NCBI GenBank assembly: GCA_035549075.1
Contig: DASZRT010000082.1
Span: forward strand, 3,811-67,810
DNA: 64,000 nt
Origin: DASZFV01 sp035549075
Lineage (GTDB): Bacteria; Myxococcota_A; Polyangia; Fen-1088
Direction of reading: 5' to 3'
The notes under the pieces were generated by a model. The model saw only the letters and a program-made list of their open reading frames with translations. It made no database searches and was not told where the DNA came from. The position numbers were made by a program, and so were the translations under genes. Below, piece after piece: positions 36,595 to 46,735 of the stretch (position 1 is its first letter; every line of letters starts with the position of its first letter).

Positions 36595-37603
36595 CGATCC
36601 CTCATGGTTCTGCCAACCCCATTGTGCCGCTCGACGGGCAACGTTGGTGTACGCCCACGAGAGATCATCGTCTGTCGGCTCGAATCTGTATTCGCGACGC
36701 AACGAGCGACGTGCGTTCGTGATCACGTCGCCAACGAATCCACGAGGTCGTGGCACGATGGCGCCATGAACCTCATCGACGTCGCGCTCGCGTCTTGTAA
36801 GACATTGCCCGAGCCCGATTTCGACGAGGCGCCGTTGCTGACGGCGCTGCGGGCCATCGGGTTGCGCACGGAGGTGCTCGCGTGGGACGATCCCGAGGCC
36901 GATTTCTCGACGGCGCGCGTGACGCTGCTCCGGTCGACGTGGAACTACGCCGAGCAACCCGAGCTCTTCGCGGATTGGCTCGCGCGCGCGGCGGCGGGGA
37001 GCGCGCTTTGGAATCCTTTGCCGGTCGTGCAATGGAATTTGCACAAACGATACCTGCTCGACCTCGCAAACGCGGGCGTGCCGGTCACGCCGACGCAGCT
37101 GGTTGCGCGCGGGAGCGACGAGCGGCTCGCCGACGTCGCGGCGGCGCGCGGGTGGCGAGACGTCGTCGTCAAGCCAGCGGTCTCGGCGGGCTCGCGCCTC
37201 ACGTTGCGCGTGGGCGCGAACGACGAGCGCGGCGAAGAGCATCTGCGCGCGCTCGTCGCGGGCGAGGACGCGCTCGTGCAGCCTTACTTGCCGGCCGTCG
37301 AAGGCCACGGCGAGCGCGCGATCGTCTTCGTCGACGGCGAGCTCACGCACGCCGTGCGCAAGGGCCGGCGCTTCGCGGGCGACGCCGAATCGATCACGGG
37401 CCCCTTCGACGTGAGCGACGCCGAGGCGGCGGTGGCGCGCGCGGCGCTCGCGGCCGCGCCGTCGCCCGTCCTCTACGCGCGCGTCGACGTCGCGCCGGGG
37501 CCCGACGGCGCGCCCGTGCTCATGGAGCTCGAGCTCGTCGAGCCCTCGCTGTTCTTCGCGCAGGGGCCGCGCGCGCTCGCGCGCCTCGTCGACGCGATCG
37601 CCG

Positions 37604-38316
<713 letters not shown>

Positions 38317-38320
<4 letters not shown>

Positions 38321-39240
38321 GTCGCGGCCCTATGGCGGGGCAGCGCGATGCGGAACGTCGCGCCGTGGCCCGGTTCGGAGTGAACGTCGACCTTGCCGTG
38401 ATGCCCCTCGACGATGGCGCGCACGATGGCGAGGCCGAGGCCGTGTCCGGGGCTGCCGCCGAGCGAGGCCGCCGAGCCGCGCTCGAAGGTCTCGAAGATG
38501 GCGGCGCGCTCGAGGCGCGCGACGCCGAGGCCGTTGTCGCTGACCGAGATCGACACCGTCGTCGGATCGGCGGAGGCCACGACGTCGATCTTCTTCGCCG
38601 AGGCGGGGGTGAACTTCAGGGCGTTGCTGAGGAGGTTGCCGACGGCCTGCGCGAGGGCGGGGCGGTTGCCGTAGACGGTCAGGTCGGGCTCGAGCGTCGT
38701 TCGAACCTGCGCGTCGCAGCCGAGCGCCATGGCCTCGAACGCCGTGAGCGCATCGGCGACCACGTCCGCGATGCGCACCGGACCGCGCTCGAGGACCGCC
38801 GAGCGAGCCTCGATCTTCGAGAGCTGGATGAGGTTGCCGACGAGGCCGTCGAGGCGCGTGAGCTCGTCGTGCACGATCGACAGACAGCGCTGGCGCTCCT
38901 GCGGCGAGGTCACGCGCTCCTCGCGGAGCGTGTCGATGAACATGAGGATCGACGTCATCGGCGTGCGCAGCTCGTGCGACACCGACGACAGAAACTCGTT
39001 CTGCACCTTGGCGAGGTTGGCGCCGCGCATGACGAAGTGCGTGCCGAACAGGTACCCGATCAGCGCCGTCGCGCCGAACGCCAACACCAAGATGCCCGTG
39101 ACGATCGTCAGCGACCGCGAATGGCCAGAGACGACCAGAATGATGCCGATCGCCGTCGTGAACACCGTCGGCACGAGCGACGCCAACACGAAGATGAGGC
39201 GCGCGCGACGCAGGAAGACAGCCGTCGGTGACTGGATCAC
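38317..39240 (-). CDS. Two-TM histidine kinase without extracellular sensor domain
   Basis: The 307-residue kinase begins at GTG 39240, which overlaps the desaturase stop (GTGA). Two membrane helices at about residues 12-36 and 44-64 are joined by a loop of only about seven residues, so the signal must come from within the membrane or the cytoplasm. HisKA has H89 (SSVSHELRTPMTSI). The HATPase domain follows (NLLSNALKFT, DNGLGV, GHGLGLAIV). It pairs with the OmpR-type regulator at 37604. Its position directly behind a desaturase suggests sensing of membrane fluidity or lipid state. Confidence 0.92.
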
Positions 39241-40157
39241 TCTGTGCGTAGTGTGCCAGACGGCGACGCCGAGGGCGCTGGCGCGTCGACGATTTCGGCG
39301 GGCGGACGCCGCAGATCCCACACGATCCCTGCGCGCGCGAGCAACCAAAGGACGTAGTAGGTCACGTCGATCTCCCACCAACGGAACCCCTGCCGCGCCG
39401 AGCTCGGGTAGTGGTGGTGGTTGTTGTGCCAGCCTTCGCCCGTCGTCGCAATCGCGAGGATCCAGCTGTTGCGCGAGTCGTCGTCGGTGGCGTAGCGGCG
39501 CCGCCCGAAGACGTGCGCGAGCGAGTTGATCGAGAACGAGCCGTGCCACAGGAGGACGGACGAGACGAGGAAGCCCCACACGAACCCGGGCAGGCCGCCG
39601 ATGAGCAGAAAGGCGAGACCGAGCAGCGCCATCGGGACGATCTCCATGCCGCCGCGGTTGAGGAAGCGAAGCTCGGGGAAGCGAGACAGATCCTTGACGA
39701 GCGCGTCGTCGGTGCCGTTCCAGCTGCTGCCGAGAACCCAGCCGATGTGCGAGTACCAAAACCCGCGCCGCACCGGAGAATGGACGTCGTTCGGGCCGTC
39801 CGAGTGCTTGTGGTGCCAGCGGTGATGGCTCGCCCACCAGACGACGCCCTTCTGGCCGGCGCTCTGCGCGAGAACGGCGAGCACGAATTGGAACGCGCGC
39901 GACGTCTTGAACGATCGATGCGCGAAGTAGCGGTGGTAGGCGGCGGTCACGATGACCATGCGAATGAAGTAGCTCGCGAGCGCGAGCCCGACGCCGCGCC
40001 AGGACCAGTAGTAGACCGCGCCCGCGATCGCGACGAGGTGGACGAGGCTGAGCATGACGGTCGTGACCCGCAGGTAGGAGCGCCACCCACTCGTGCGAGC
40101 TTCGGCGGCGGGCGAAGCGGGAGGGATGAGCTCGGGGGATGCATCGAGGACCGACAT
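39237..40157 (-). CDS. Acyl-lipid/acyl-CoA fatty acid desaturase
   Basis: This 306-residue membrane enzyme has the three His boxes of delta-9-type desaturases: HRYFAH near residue 75, HHRWHHKHSD near 111 and HNNHHHYPSS near 246. There are four main hydrophobic segments. It introduces a double bond into a fatty acyl chain, using a di-iron site, O2 and an electron donor. It starts at ATG 40157. It is the first gene of a three-gene operon with a histidine kinase and an OmpR-type regulator, linked by GTGA overlaps. I do not assign the exact bond position or a gene name. Confidence 0.94.
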   Translation of the reverse strand: MSVLDASPELIPPASPAAEARTSGWRSYLRVTTVMLSLVHLVAIAGAVYYWSWRGVGLALASYFIRMVIVTAAYHRYFAHRSFKTSRAFQFVLAVLAQSAGQKGVVWWASHHRWHHKHSDGPNDVHSPVRRGFWYSHIGWVLGSSWNGTDDALVKDLSRFPELRFLNRGGMEIVPMALLGLAFLLIGGLPGFVWGFLVSSVLLWHGSFSINSLAHVFGRRRYATDDDSRNSWILAIATTGEGWHNNHHHYPSSARQGFRWWEIDVTYYVLWLLARAGIVWDLRRPPAEIVDAPAPSASPSGTLRTE

Positions 40158-40214
40158 CCCTCGATCGTGAACGGTTCTTCGTCAGCGTCGGGTCATGGTT
40201 CGGTCACGACGTCA

Positions 40215-41315
40215 TCAGGGATTGACGCGGTAGTCGAACCCTGACCGGCTGATGGCGTTGGCGACGACGGCGTCGTTGCAGTCGAACTGCTCGATGAAGA
40301 AGGCGTTGCGGTGCGCCGAGTACGTGATGCTGTTGGGCGTGAAAGGCAGCTTTTCGCCGACGGGTTGAAACGACACGCCGTGATCTTTCGAAATCATGAG
40401 CGTGCTGGGACCGGGCGCGACGATGCGGCCGTCGGGCAGCTCGATGGGGTGACCGGTCTTGAGCGTGTTGCCCTGGATCGTCTGCGTCCACGTCTTGCCT
40501 CGGTCGGTGCTCTTGATGAGGCCGTGGTCGTAGATGAGCGACCAGTAGATCGTGCCGTCGGACGCCCACAGCGGCGCCGCGGCGGCGGAGAGCGTCGTCG
40601 CGGGCGTCCAGGTCTTGCCGCCGTCGGTCGTGCGGAAGACGCCGTCGGTGCCGCCGGCGTAACCCGAGCAGCCGACGAGGTGCGTGGCCTCGTCGAGCAC
40701 GAGCGCGTTCGTGCAGAAGTTCGTGCCCGCGGGCAGGTTGAGGCCGACGTTGGTCCAGGTCGCGCCGCCGTCGGCCGAGCGGTAGAGCGTTTGTTTCTGC
40801 TCGTGGCCGCCCGCGAGCAGCGTCTGGCGTTGCGGATCGCCGAGGTCGACGCTGACCGAATCGATGTGGTGCGCGTCGCCCAGCGCCGTGAACGTCGCGC
40901 CGTCGTCGTCGGTGCGGTAGACGCCGGGGCCGTTGTAGATGCCCGACTCCCAGAACGTCGTCGGGTGCGCGGGGTCGAAGACGAACGTCGAGCCGCGGTT
41001 GGTGATCTGCTGCGTGCCCGCGCTCGCCCACAGCTGCTGCCAGCTGGCGCCGCCGTCGGTGCTGGCCCACACGCCGTGCTTGGCGACCGTCGTCAGCAGC
41101 ATGTCGCGCGCGGGGTGCGCGGCGAGCAACGACGTGTTCCCGCACTCCGAGGGCATGCCCGCGAGGTTGGCGGTGACGTTGGTCCACGCCGCGGGCGGCG
41201 TCGCGCCCACGGGGACGACGGTGCCGCCCGTACCCGGCGGCGTCGGCGTGCCGCCGGTGCCCGACGAGCAGGCGCCGAGCGCGATCGACAACCAACACAA
41301 CGCGCGCTTCGTCAT
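40215..41315 (-). CDS. Lipoprotein with BNR/Asp-box beta-propeller repeats
   Basis: The 366-residue protein has a lipoprotein signal with lipobox ALGAC (residue 16), a Gly/Thr/Pro linker, and a propeller-type domain with six Asp-box motifs (STDGGASW, RTDDDGATF, RSADGGATW, RTTDGGKTW, STDRGKTW, SKDHGVSF). Asp-boxes occur in sialidases and many non-catalytic propellers. No sialidase catalytic Arg triad is evident. It should be envelope-anchored. It is the last gene of a four-gene operon of exported proteins; GGAGG lies eight bases upstream of its ATG at 41315, just after the stop of the gene before it. Confidence 0.85.
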   Translation of the reverse strand: MTKRALCWLSIALGACSSGTGGTPTPPGTGGTVVPVGATPPAAWTNVTANLAGMPSECGNTSLLAAHPARDMLLTTVAKHGVWASTDGGASWQQLWASAGTQQITNRGSTFVFDPAHPTTFWESGIYNGPGVYRTDDDGATFTALGDAHHIDSVSVDLGDPQRQTLLAGGHEQKQTLYRSADGGATWTNVGLNLPAGTNFCTNALVLDEATHLVGCSGYAGGTDGVFRTTDGGKTWTPATTLSAAAAPLWASDGTIYWSLIYDHGLIKSTDRGKTWTQTIQGNTLKTGHPIELPDGRIVAPGPSTLMISKDHGVSFQPVGEKLPFTPNSITYSAHRNAFFIEQFDCNDAVVANAISRSGFDYRVNP

Positions 41316-41316
41316 C

Positions 41317-42942
41317 TCATTTTCCTCCGTCGAGCACGAGGTCGACGCCCGTGACCGTGATGTGGTAGCTGCCCGTCCACGTGCCCGCGCCGAGCAGCTC
41401 GATCGTGTTGTCGCCGTCTTTCAGCTCGGCGAGATCGAGATCGATCACCTGGTTGAGCAACCCCGCGCTCGCGCCCGCGCCGCCGAGCGACGGGTTGAAG
41501 TCCATGAAGGCGTTGGCCTCGACGTCGGAGATGAAGCGGTCGTGCCACGCGCCGCCGTTCTCGCGGTGGCGCAGGCTCATGTGCGTGGGCGGCGGGAACA
41601 TGCCGTTCCACTCGAACCACGGGTAATCGGCGGCCAGCACGAGGCGCGCGCGCTTGGCGCCCGCGAGCGTGACGCCCTTGAACGGGAAGGCGACGGGCTG
41701 CGCGCCCGCGTCGTCGACGGTGGGGATGTTGTAGCCGACGTTGCGGCCTTGGCCGTCGTACGTGCACGTCGTGCTTGCGCACATGACACGATCGGCGTCG
41801 GTCGGGCTCGCGGGGATGACGTCGCCCTCCCACTGGCACGTCGCGCCGCCCATCTTGCAGCCGGGCAGGCCTTGGTACGACGTCAGCGAGTCGGGCGCGC
41901 TGTACTCGCGCCAGCCGTCGATGACGGGGCCGTCGAAGCCAAAGTTGTCGAAGCGAACGGTGGCCGCCGACGACAGCCAATACTTGAGCGTCGCGTGGTT
42001 GCGCACGGCCAGCGTGAGGTAGCCGCGCGAGAACGGCAGCGCGAGGTCGCCCTCCCACAGTTTGTGAAAGTTCGGGAAGGTCACGCCGTCGGGCGACGCG
42101 TCCGACGTCCACACCTCGAGGTGCGTCTGCGTCAGGTAGATCTCGACGTGGTTGAGCGCATCGGGCGCTGTAACCGCATGCGGATTGGCGCAGTCAAATG
42201 TCGGGATGTGCGACGCCTGCAGGTAGTCCGCGAAGGTGTAGATGATCGCCTCGAGCGTGTGCGGCGTGTTGCACCATCCCGTGCCGAACTCGATCTCGAC
42301 GCCGTTGCGCGGGCCCGAGCCGCGCTCTTGCCAGTCGAAGCTGGGCGCGGCCGCCGGATCCTCGGCGATGACGAGCGCGGGCCAGCCGCCGAGGCCGTTG
42401 TTGGAGAGATCCATGTCGAGCTTGATCGTCCCCGTGCGCCCCGCGAAGTCGAAGGGCTGGCGCACGCGGTACGTCGCGAGGCCGTAGTTCTGCTCGGCGG
42501 CGGCGGCCAGCGCGTGCCGCGTGGGGATCGTCGCGATGGGATCGCACACGAGGACGTCGTCGTCGGGCAGGACGCGCGTGTCGGAGAGGCCGGCGCGGCA
42601 CGCGCCGATGAGCGCCGGGCCGACGCGCAGCACGTCGTCGGGGTAGGCGCTGCTCTGCGGCTCGCCGCGCACGACGCTCCAGTGCGCCGGATCGAGCTCG
42701 CCCGAGCGCGCGCCCGTCGTCGTCGTCGGGCCTTCTTCGAACGTTTCGCAGAACGCAGGCGCGTCGAAGCCGCACGAGCTCGGCTTGGGGACGTAGCTCT
42801 CGATCGCGGCGTCGGGGCCGTTGAACGGGACCTCGGGCAGCGCGGGGCCGTCGGTGGGCGCGCGGCCGTCGGGCGTCGCGGTGCCGGCGGCCGACCCGCA
42901 CGCGGCGAGCAGCGCGAGCGAGGCGAGCGCGGCCGCCCTCAT
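41317..42942 (-). CDS. Large lipoprotein of unknown function
   Basis: The 541-residue product starts at ATG 42942, overlapping the MauG stop as ATGA; longer frames upstream are only shadows. It has lipobox LAAC near residue 15 and a linker with a PDGRAPTDGP-type sequence. The body is beta-rich with several Cys residues (CGFDAPAFCETFEEG, LVCDP, CKMGGATCQWEG, CASTTC) and many aromatic residues. I recognise no enzyme motif. Its place in an operon with a MauG-type dihaem protein makes it a candidate substrate or partner of that enzyme. Confidence 0.78.
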   Translation of the reverse strand: MRAAALASLALLAACGSAAGTATPDGRAPTDGPALPEVPFNGPDAAIESYVPKPSSCGFDAPAFCETFEEGPTTTTGARSGELDPAHWSVVRGEPQSSAYPDDVLRVGPALIGACRAGLSDTRVLPDDDVLVCDPIATIPTRHALAAAAEQNYGLATYRVRQPFDFAGRTGTIKLDMDLSNNGLGGWPALVIAEDPAAAPSFDWQERGSGPRNGVEIEFGTGWCNTPHTLEAIIYTFADYLQASHIPTFDCANPHAVTAPDALNHVEIYLTQTHLEVWTSDASPDGVTFPNFHKLWEGDLALPFSRGYLTLAVRNHATLKYWLSSAATVRFDNFGFDGPVIDGWREYSAPDSLTSYQGLPGCKMGGATCQWEGDVIPASPTDADRVMCASTTCTYDGQGRNVGYNIPTVDDAGAQPVAFPFKGVTLAGAKRARLVLAADYPWFEWNGMFPPPTHMSLRHRENGGAWHDRFISDVEANAFMDFNPSLGGAGASAGLLNQVIDLDLAELKDGDNTIELLGAGTWTGSYHITVTGVDLVLDGGK

Positions 42943-44345
42943 GGCGCCGTCCGCAGGGCAGCCGCGGGACCCGGGCCCGTGAGCGCGCCCATGAACGCGA
43001 CGAGATCGGCTTGCTCGCGATCCGAGAGGTTCAACGCCGCGAGCTCGTTCGTCCCCGGGTAGCCGCCCGCGCGATCGCCGCCGCGCGCGAAGAACGCCAT
43101 CACCTGATCGAGGCCCGTCATCTGTCCCGTGTGCATGAAGCTCGGGTGATCGGCGACGCAGCGGAGCGTGGGCGTGCGGAAGGCACCCTCCATTTGCGGC
43201 GTGACGGCGGCGGGCAGCGCATGGCGATCGCCGTCGCTGAGCGCGCCGGCCGTGCTCGTGGGATCGGCGAGCGCCGCCGCGAGGCCCGTGGCCGCGCCGT
43301 GGTCGTCGTCGTCCTCGATGGCGACGGCGACGATCGCGGGCGAGAGGCCCACGTTGTGGAACGCGCCGTCGGTGAGGCGCGGGCCCGCGTGGCACGAGAC
43401 GCAGTTGCCGCGGCCCGCGAACAGCGCGGCGCCACGTTGTTCACTTCGCGACAGCGCCGTCGCGTCGCCGTCGAGCCATTGGTCGAAGCGTCCCGCGCCG
43501 CAGCGGAGCTGGCGCACGTAGGCGGCGATCGCCTTGGCGGCGTTGGCGGCGACTTGGCTCACGAGCCTTTGATCGGCGGGAGCCATGCGGTCGTAGTCGG
43601 CGTGATCGCCGGGGACGCCGCGGCAAACGAAGGTCGAGCCCATCGTCGTCGCGACCTCGTCGCAGCCCGTGGTCTCGGGCGCGAGCGCGGGGAAGCGCGT
43701 CGTGTCGTCGAGCGGCGGCAGCGCGCCGAAGATCGCCTCGTACTCGGCCTTGTGCGCCGCGAAGACGCGCTCGGCGACGAAGAGGCGGCTCGAGTTGAAT
43801 TCGCGGTTGCTCTCCATGACGCCGAGGGCCTGGTTCCAGATCGCGTCGCGGCGCCCGTCCCAGTTGTAGAGCGGCGCGAACGCGACCTCGAGCAGCGTCG
43901 GCGTGCGGCGCAGCGTCCACTGCGCGCCGAGCGACACTTGATGATGCGGGCTGCGCGTGTCGACGAAACCGCCGCTCGGCAGGTGGCAACCGGCGCAGCT
44001 CACGCGGCCCGCGTCGCCCTTCATGCCGAGCGTCGCGTTCGTGCCGTCGTTGTCACCCTCGAGCAGCTTCCCCGAGAACGACGTGTCGAAGAACAGCCGC
44101 TGGCCGAAGAGCCGCGCCGCCGGATCGTCGGCGACGTGGTTGCTCGGATCGGCGGGCGGCGCGCCGTCGTCGTAGCGCAACGTCATGAGCGCGGCCCGCT
44201 CGCCTGCCGTGAACGTTGGCTCGGGATCGTCGCTGTTGCCGCCGGTTCCGCCCGCGCCGCCGTCGGGCACGGCCGCGCTTCCGCCGCTGCACCCGGCGAG
44301 CAGCGCGACCAATGCAACAACGGCGAGCGCGCTACGTGCCGCCAT
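42939..44345 (-). CDS. MauG/dihaem cytochrome c peroxidase-type lipoprotein
   Basis: The 468-residue protein has lipobox LLAGC at residue 19, then a GGAGGTGG linker. Two CxxCH haem sites are present: CAGCH near residues 117-121 and CVSCH near 315. Family members use two c-type haems to reduce hydrogen peroxide or, as MauG does, to oxidise tryptophan or tyrosine side chains of a partner protein. It starts at ATG 44345, overlapping the end of the previous gene by 14 bases, and its stop overlaps the next start. These overlaps bind it into a co-translated operon of exported proteins. Confidence 0.9.
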   Translation of the reverse strand: MAARSALAVVALVALLAGCSGGSAAVPDGGAGGTGGNSDDPEPTFTAGERAALMTLRYDDGAPPADPSNHVADDPAARLFGQRLFFDTSFSGKLLEGDNDGTNATLGMKGDAGRVSCAGCHLPSGGFVDTRSPHHQVSLGAQWTLRRTPTLLEVAFAPLYNWDGRRDAIWNQALGVMESNREFNSSRLFVAERVFAAHKAEYEAIFGALPPLDDTTRFPALAPETTGCDEVATTMGSTFVCRGVPGDHADYDRMAPADQRLVSQVAANAAKAIAAYVRQLRCGAGRFDQWLDGDATALSRSEQRGAALFAGRGNCVSCHAGPRLTDGAFHNVGLSPAIVAVAIEDDDDHGAATGLAAALADPTSTAGALSDGDRHALPAAVTPQMEGAFRTPTLRCVADHPSFMHTGQMTGLDQVMAFFARGGDRAGGYPGTNELAALNLSDREQADLVAFMGALTGPGPAAALRTAP

Positions 44346-46704
44346 ACCACTTCGTCCCGCAAGGAAGCTTCGTCTCGTCCCACGCCGGCGCGGGCACGGC
44401 GAGGTCGATGCCGAAGTCGTCCATGTGGCGATCGCTGTGGCAGAGGCTGTGCTGGTGCTCGTAGGAGTGGCCCGTGTCGTTGGGCGTGACGGTCTCGTCG
44501 ATGCCGCAGTGGTAGATGACGGCGCGGTAGGCGACGGTGACGGGACCCGCGGGCATGCGCCCCGCCGGCAACACGGCGCACGCCGACGGCTTGCCGTCCA
44601 TGTAGACGTACACGCGCGACGTCGACGTGTAGACGTCCCACTGCACGGGCCGGTCGTAGCCGGCGAGATCGCCCTGCACGGGCACGGGCAGCCACGGCGC
44701 CTTCCACGTCTGCATGTAGTCGCCCGCGTGGAAGCCGTAGACGTTGGCGCGGTTGCACTGCTGGCTCACGCCCCAGCCGCGCGTGTCGCAGTATTCGATC
44801 TGCGTCTCTTGGTAGCCGCCGAACGGTTGCACGACGATCGACTGGCCGCCCTCGGCCGGCACGTCGTCGGCCGTGCCGAGCTTCATGTCGGGGCCCGCGA
44901 CCTGGTACGGGAAGTTGCCGAGGCGCGCGTGCACGGGGACGTTGTCGATGTTGCCCGCGTTGGCCGGCGGGTCGTCCTGCAGCGGCACGTTCGTCACCAT
45001 GATTTGCGGGTAACGGCGGCCCGTCGACGGGATGTCCGACATCATGCGGACGTGCAGGAACGTGTCGGCGGCGATCTTCGTCGGCACTTTGCGCGGCGTG
45101 ATGCTGACGTTGCAGCTGGAGCCACCGTCGGCGAATCCGAGCACGAATTGGCCGAGCACAGGCCCGAAGGTGAAGTTCTCGGTGCAGCCGCTCGTGTCGA
45201 TGGCCCAGTCGGCGTTGCGATAAATGAAGGCGTTGTTGTCCTGCCACTTCGTGAACGGGCCCCACTTAGAAGAGGCGCCGTCGTCGAACGTTTCGAGGAA
45301 GTCCATCGTCGGCTGCGCCTCGGGCGTGACGTCGACGTAGGCGCGCGCGATGGGCTTGGGGCGGCTCGCCGGATCGTGCTGGCCGTTGACGAACACCTCG
45401 CCCGAGGACAGGCGCGCTTCGTCGAGCGTGATCGACGGCGCGTTGAACGGCTGGCCGCTCGTGCGATCGACGTCGGCGTCGTGGTGCGTGGCCGCGATGT
45501 AGCCGCTCGGGAAGGGGCAGCCCGCGTCGAGCGCCTCGATGACGAAGCGGGTGGTCTTCTTGACGCCCGGCCACGTCAGCGACGAGATCGGGCGCGCGCC
45601 CTGGTGCAGGACCTGCTGGAAGCGCGCGTCGCCCGCGGCCAGCACGTCGAAGCTACCCGGGTACTGCACGCGGCGGAGCTCGACGGCGCCGGGCGCCGCG
45701 GCCGCGAGGACTTGGAAGCGCGCGCCCAGGTCGGCGATCTCCGCCGCGGGCTGCGCGGCGCGCGCGTCGTGTTCGGGCCCGTCGCTGAAGAAGAAGACGA
45801 CGTTGTTGCCCTGCCAGTCGGCGCCGGCCGCGTACTTGATGCGGTAGATGGTCTTCATGCCCGTCGCGGCGGGATCCTTCAGCGTGTAAAACGCGATGCC
45901 GTCGTCGCGCCAGCCCTTGGCCAGCAGCATGTCGCGCGTCGCCGTGTCGGTGACGTACTCGGCGCTGTTGGCCTCCGAGTAGAGCGGCACGACCCAGTCG
46001 GCGTTGCGGAAGCCTCCGCCGCCGTTGGGATCGGCGACTCGGTAGACGGGCACACGATCGGCGGCCGGCGTGAGGAAGACGTAGCCGAGGTGCGAGTCGG
46101 CCTCGGTGCGCGTGTAGTTGTGTTGCGTGTTCGCGCAACCGGCGATCGAGCAATCGAAGAGGTTGGCCGTGTCGGCCGAGCGATCTTGGAACACACGATC
46201 GCCGGCGCAGCGGTAGATGCCGTTCTTGACGCCGACCTCACCGGCCGCGCCGATGAGCCAGTCGCTCGCGGCCGGCTCGGGGTAGATGCGGTAGTCGACG
46301 GCACCCGCGACGGGCTCGAAGTCCATCGTCACGGTGTCGCCGCGCGTGAGCACCTTGACGTTTTGAATGACGGGCAGCTCGGGCACGCAGGTGGCGTCGC
46401 CGGTCGCGCACGGCTTGCGGCACGCGCCGCCGCTGCAGGTGAGGCCGTCGCCGCACGGCTTGCCGTCGCAGTCGGTGTCGAGGCAGTCGGTGAAGCCGTC
46501 GCAGTCGTCGTCGGTGCCGCCCGAGCACGTCGTCTCGCTCGTCGCGACGGGCGTGCACATCGGGGCGGGCGCGCCGCCGCTGCCGGGCGCGCCACCGCCG
46601 CCGTCGACGTCGCCGATGACGTTGTGGGCGCTGCAGCCCGCGAGCGCCCACGACAGGAACGTGGCTCGCAGGAGATCGGGTCGACCGAAGGTTTTCGTCG
46701 TCAT
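44332..46704 (-). CDS. Large lipoprotein with MopE-like Asp/Cys motif
   Basis: This 790-residue protein has lipobox ALAGC near residue 24 and a short Gly-rich linker. Residues 50-105 form an Asp/Cys-rich segment (CSGGTDDDCDGFTDCLDTDCDG) of the MopE or thrombospondin-type-3-like metal-binding kind. The remaining 680 residues are beta-rich with many aromatics and scattered Cys. The function is unknown. The start at ATG 46704 has a GGGGGA nearby. It leads a four-gene operon. In methanotrophs a MopE-family copper-binding surface protein works with a MauG-like enzyme, and the pairing seen here recalls that arrangement; this is analogy, not proof. Confidence 0.8.
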   Translation of the reverse strand: MTTKTFGRPDLLRATFLSWALAGCSAHNVIGDVDGGGGAPGSGGAPAPMCTPVATSETTCSGGTDDDCDGFTDCLDTDCDGKPCGDGLTCSGGACRKPCATGDATCVPELPVIQNVKVLTRGDTVTMDFEPVAGAVDYRIYPEPAASDWLIGAAGEVGVKNGIYRCAGDRVFQDRSADTANLFDCSIAGCANTQHNYTRTEADSHLGYVFLTPAADRVPVYRVADPNGGGGFRNADWVVPLYSEANSAEYVTDTATRDMLLAKGWRDDGIAFYTLKDPAATGMKTIYRIKYAAGADWQGNNVVFFFSDGPEHDARAAQPAAEIADLGARFQVLAAAAPGAVELRRVQYPGSFDVLAAGDARFQQVLHQGARPISSLTWPGVKKTTRFVIEALDAGCPFPSGYIAATHHDADVDRTSGQPFNAPSITLDEARLSSGEVFVNGQHDPASRPKPIARAYVDVTPEAQPTMDFLETFDDGASSKWGPFTKWQDNNAFIYRNADWAIDTSGCTENFTFGPVLGQFVLGFADGGSSCNVSITPRKVPTKIAADTFLHVRMMSDIPSTGRRYPQIMVTNVPLQDDPPANAGNIDNVPVHARLGNFPYQVAGPDMKLGTADDVPAEGGQSIVVQPFGGYQETQIEYCDTRGWGVSQQCNRANVYGFHAGDYMQTWKAPWLPVPVQGDLAGYDRPVQWDVYTSTSRVYVYMDGKPSACAVLPAGRMPAGPVTVAYRAVIYHCGIDETVTPNDTGHSYEHQHSLCHSDRHMDDFGIDLAVPAPAWDETKLPCGTKWYGGT

Positions 46705-46735
46705 CGTCCCCCGTGTGTCGCGGTCGCGCGAAAGG

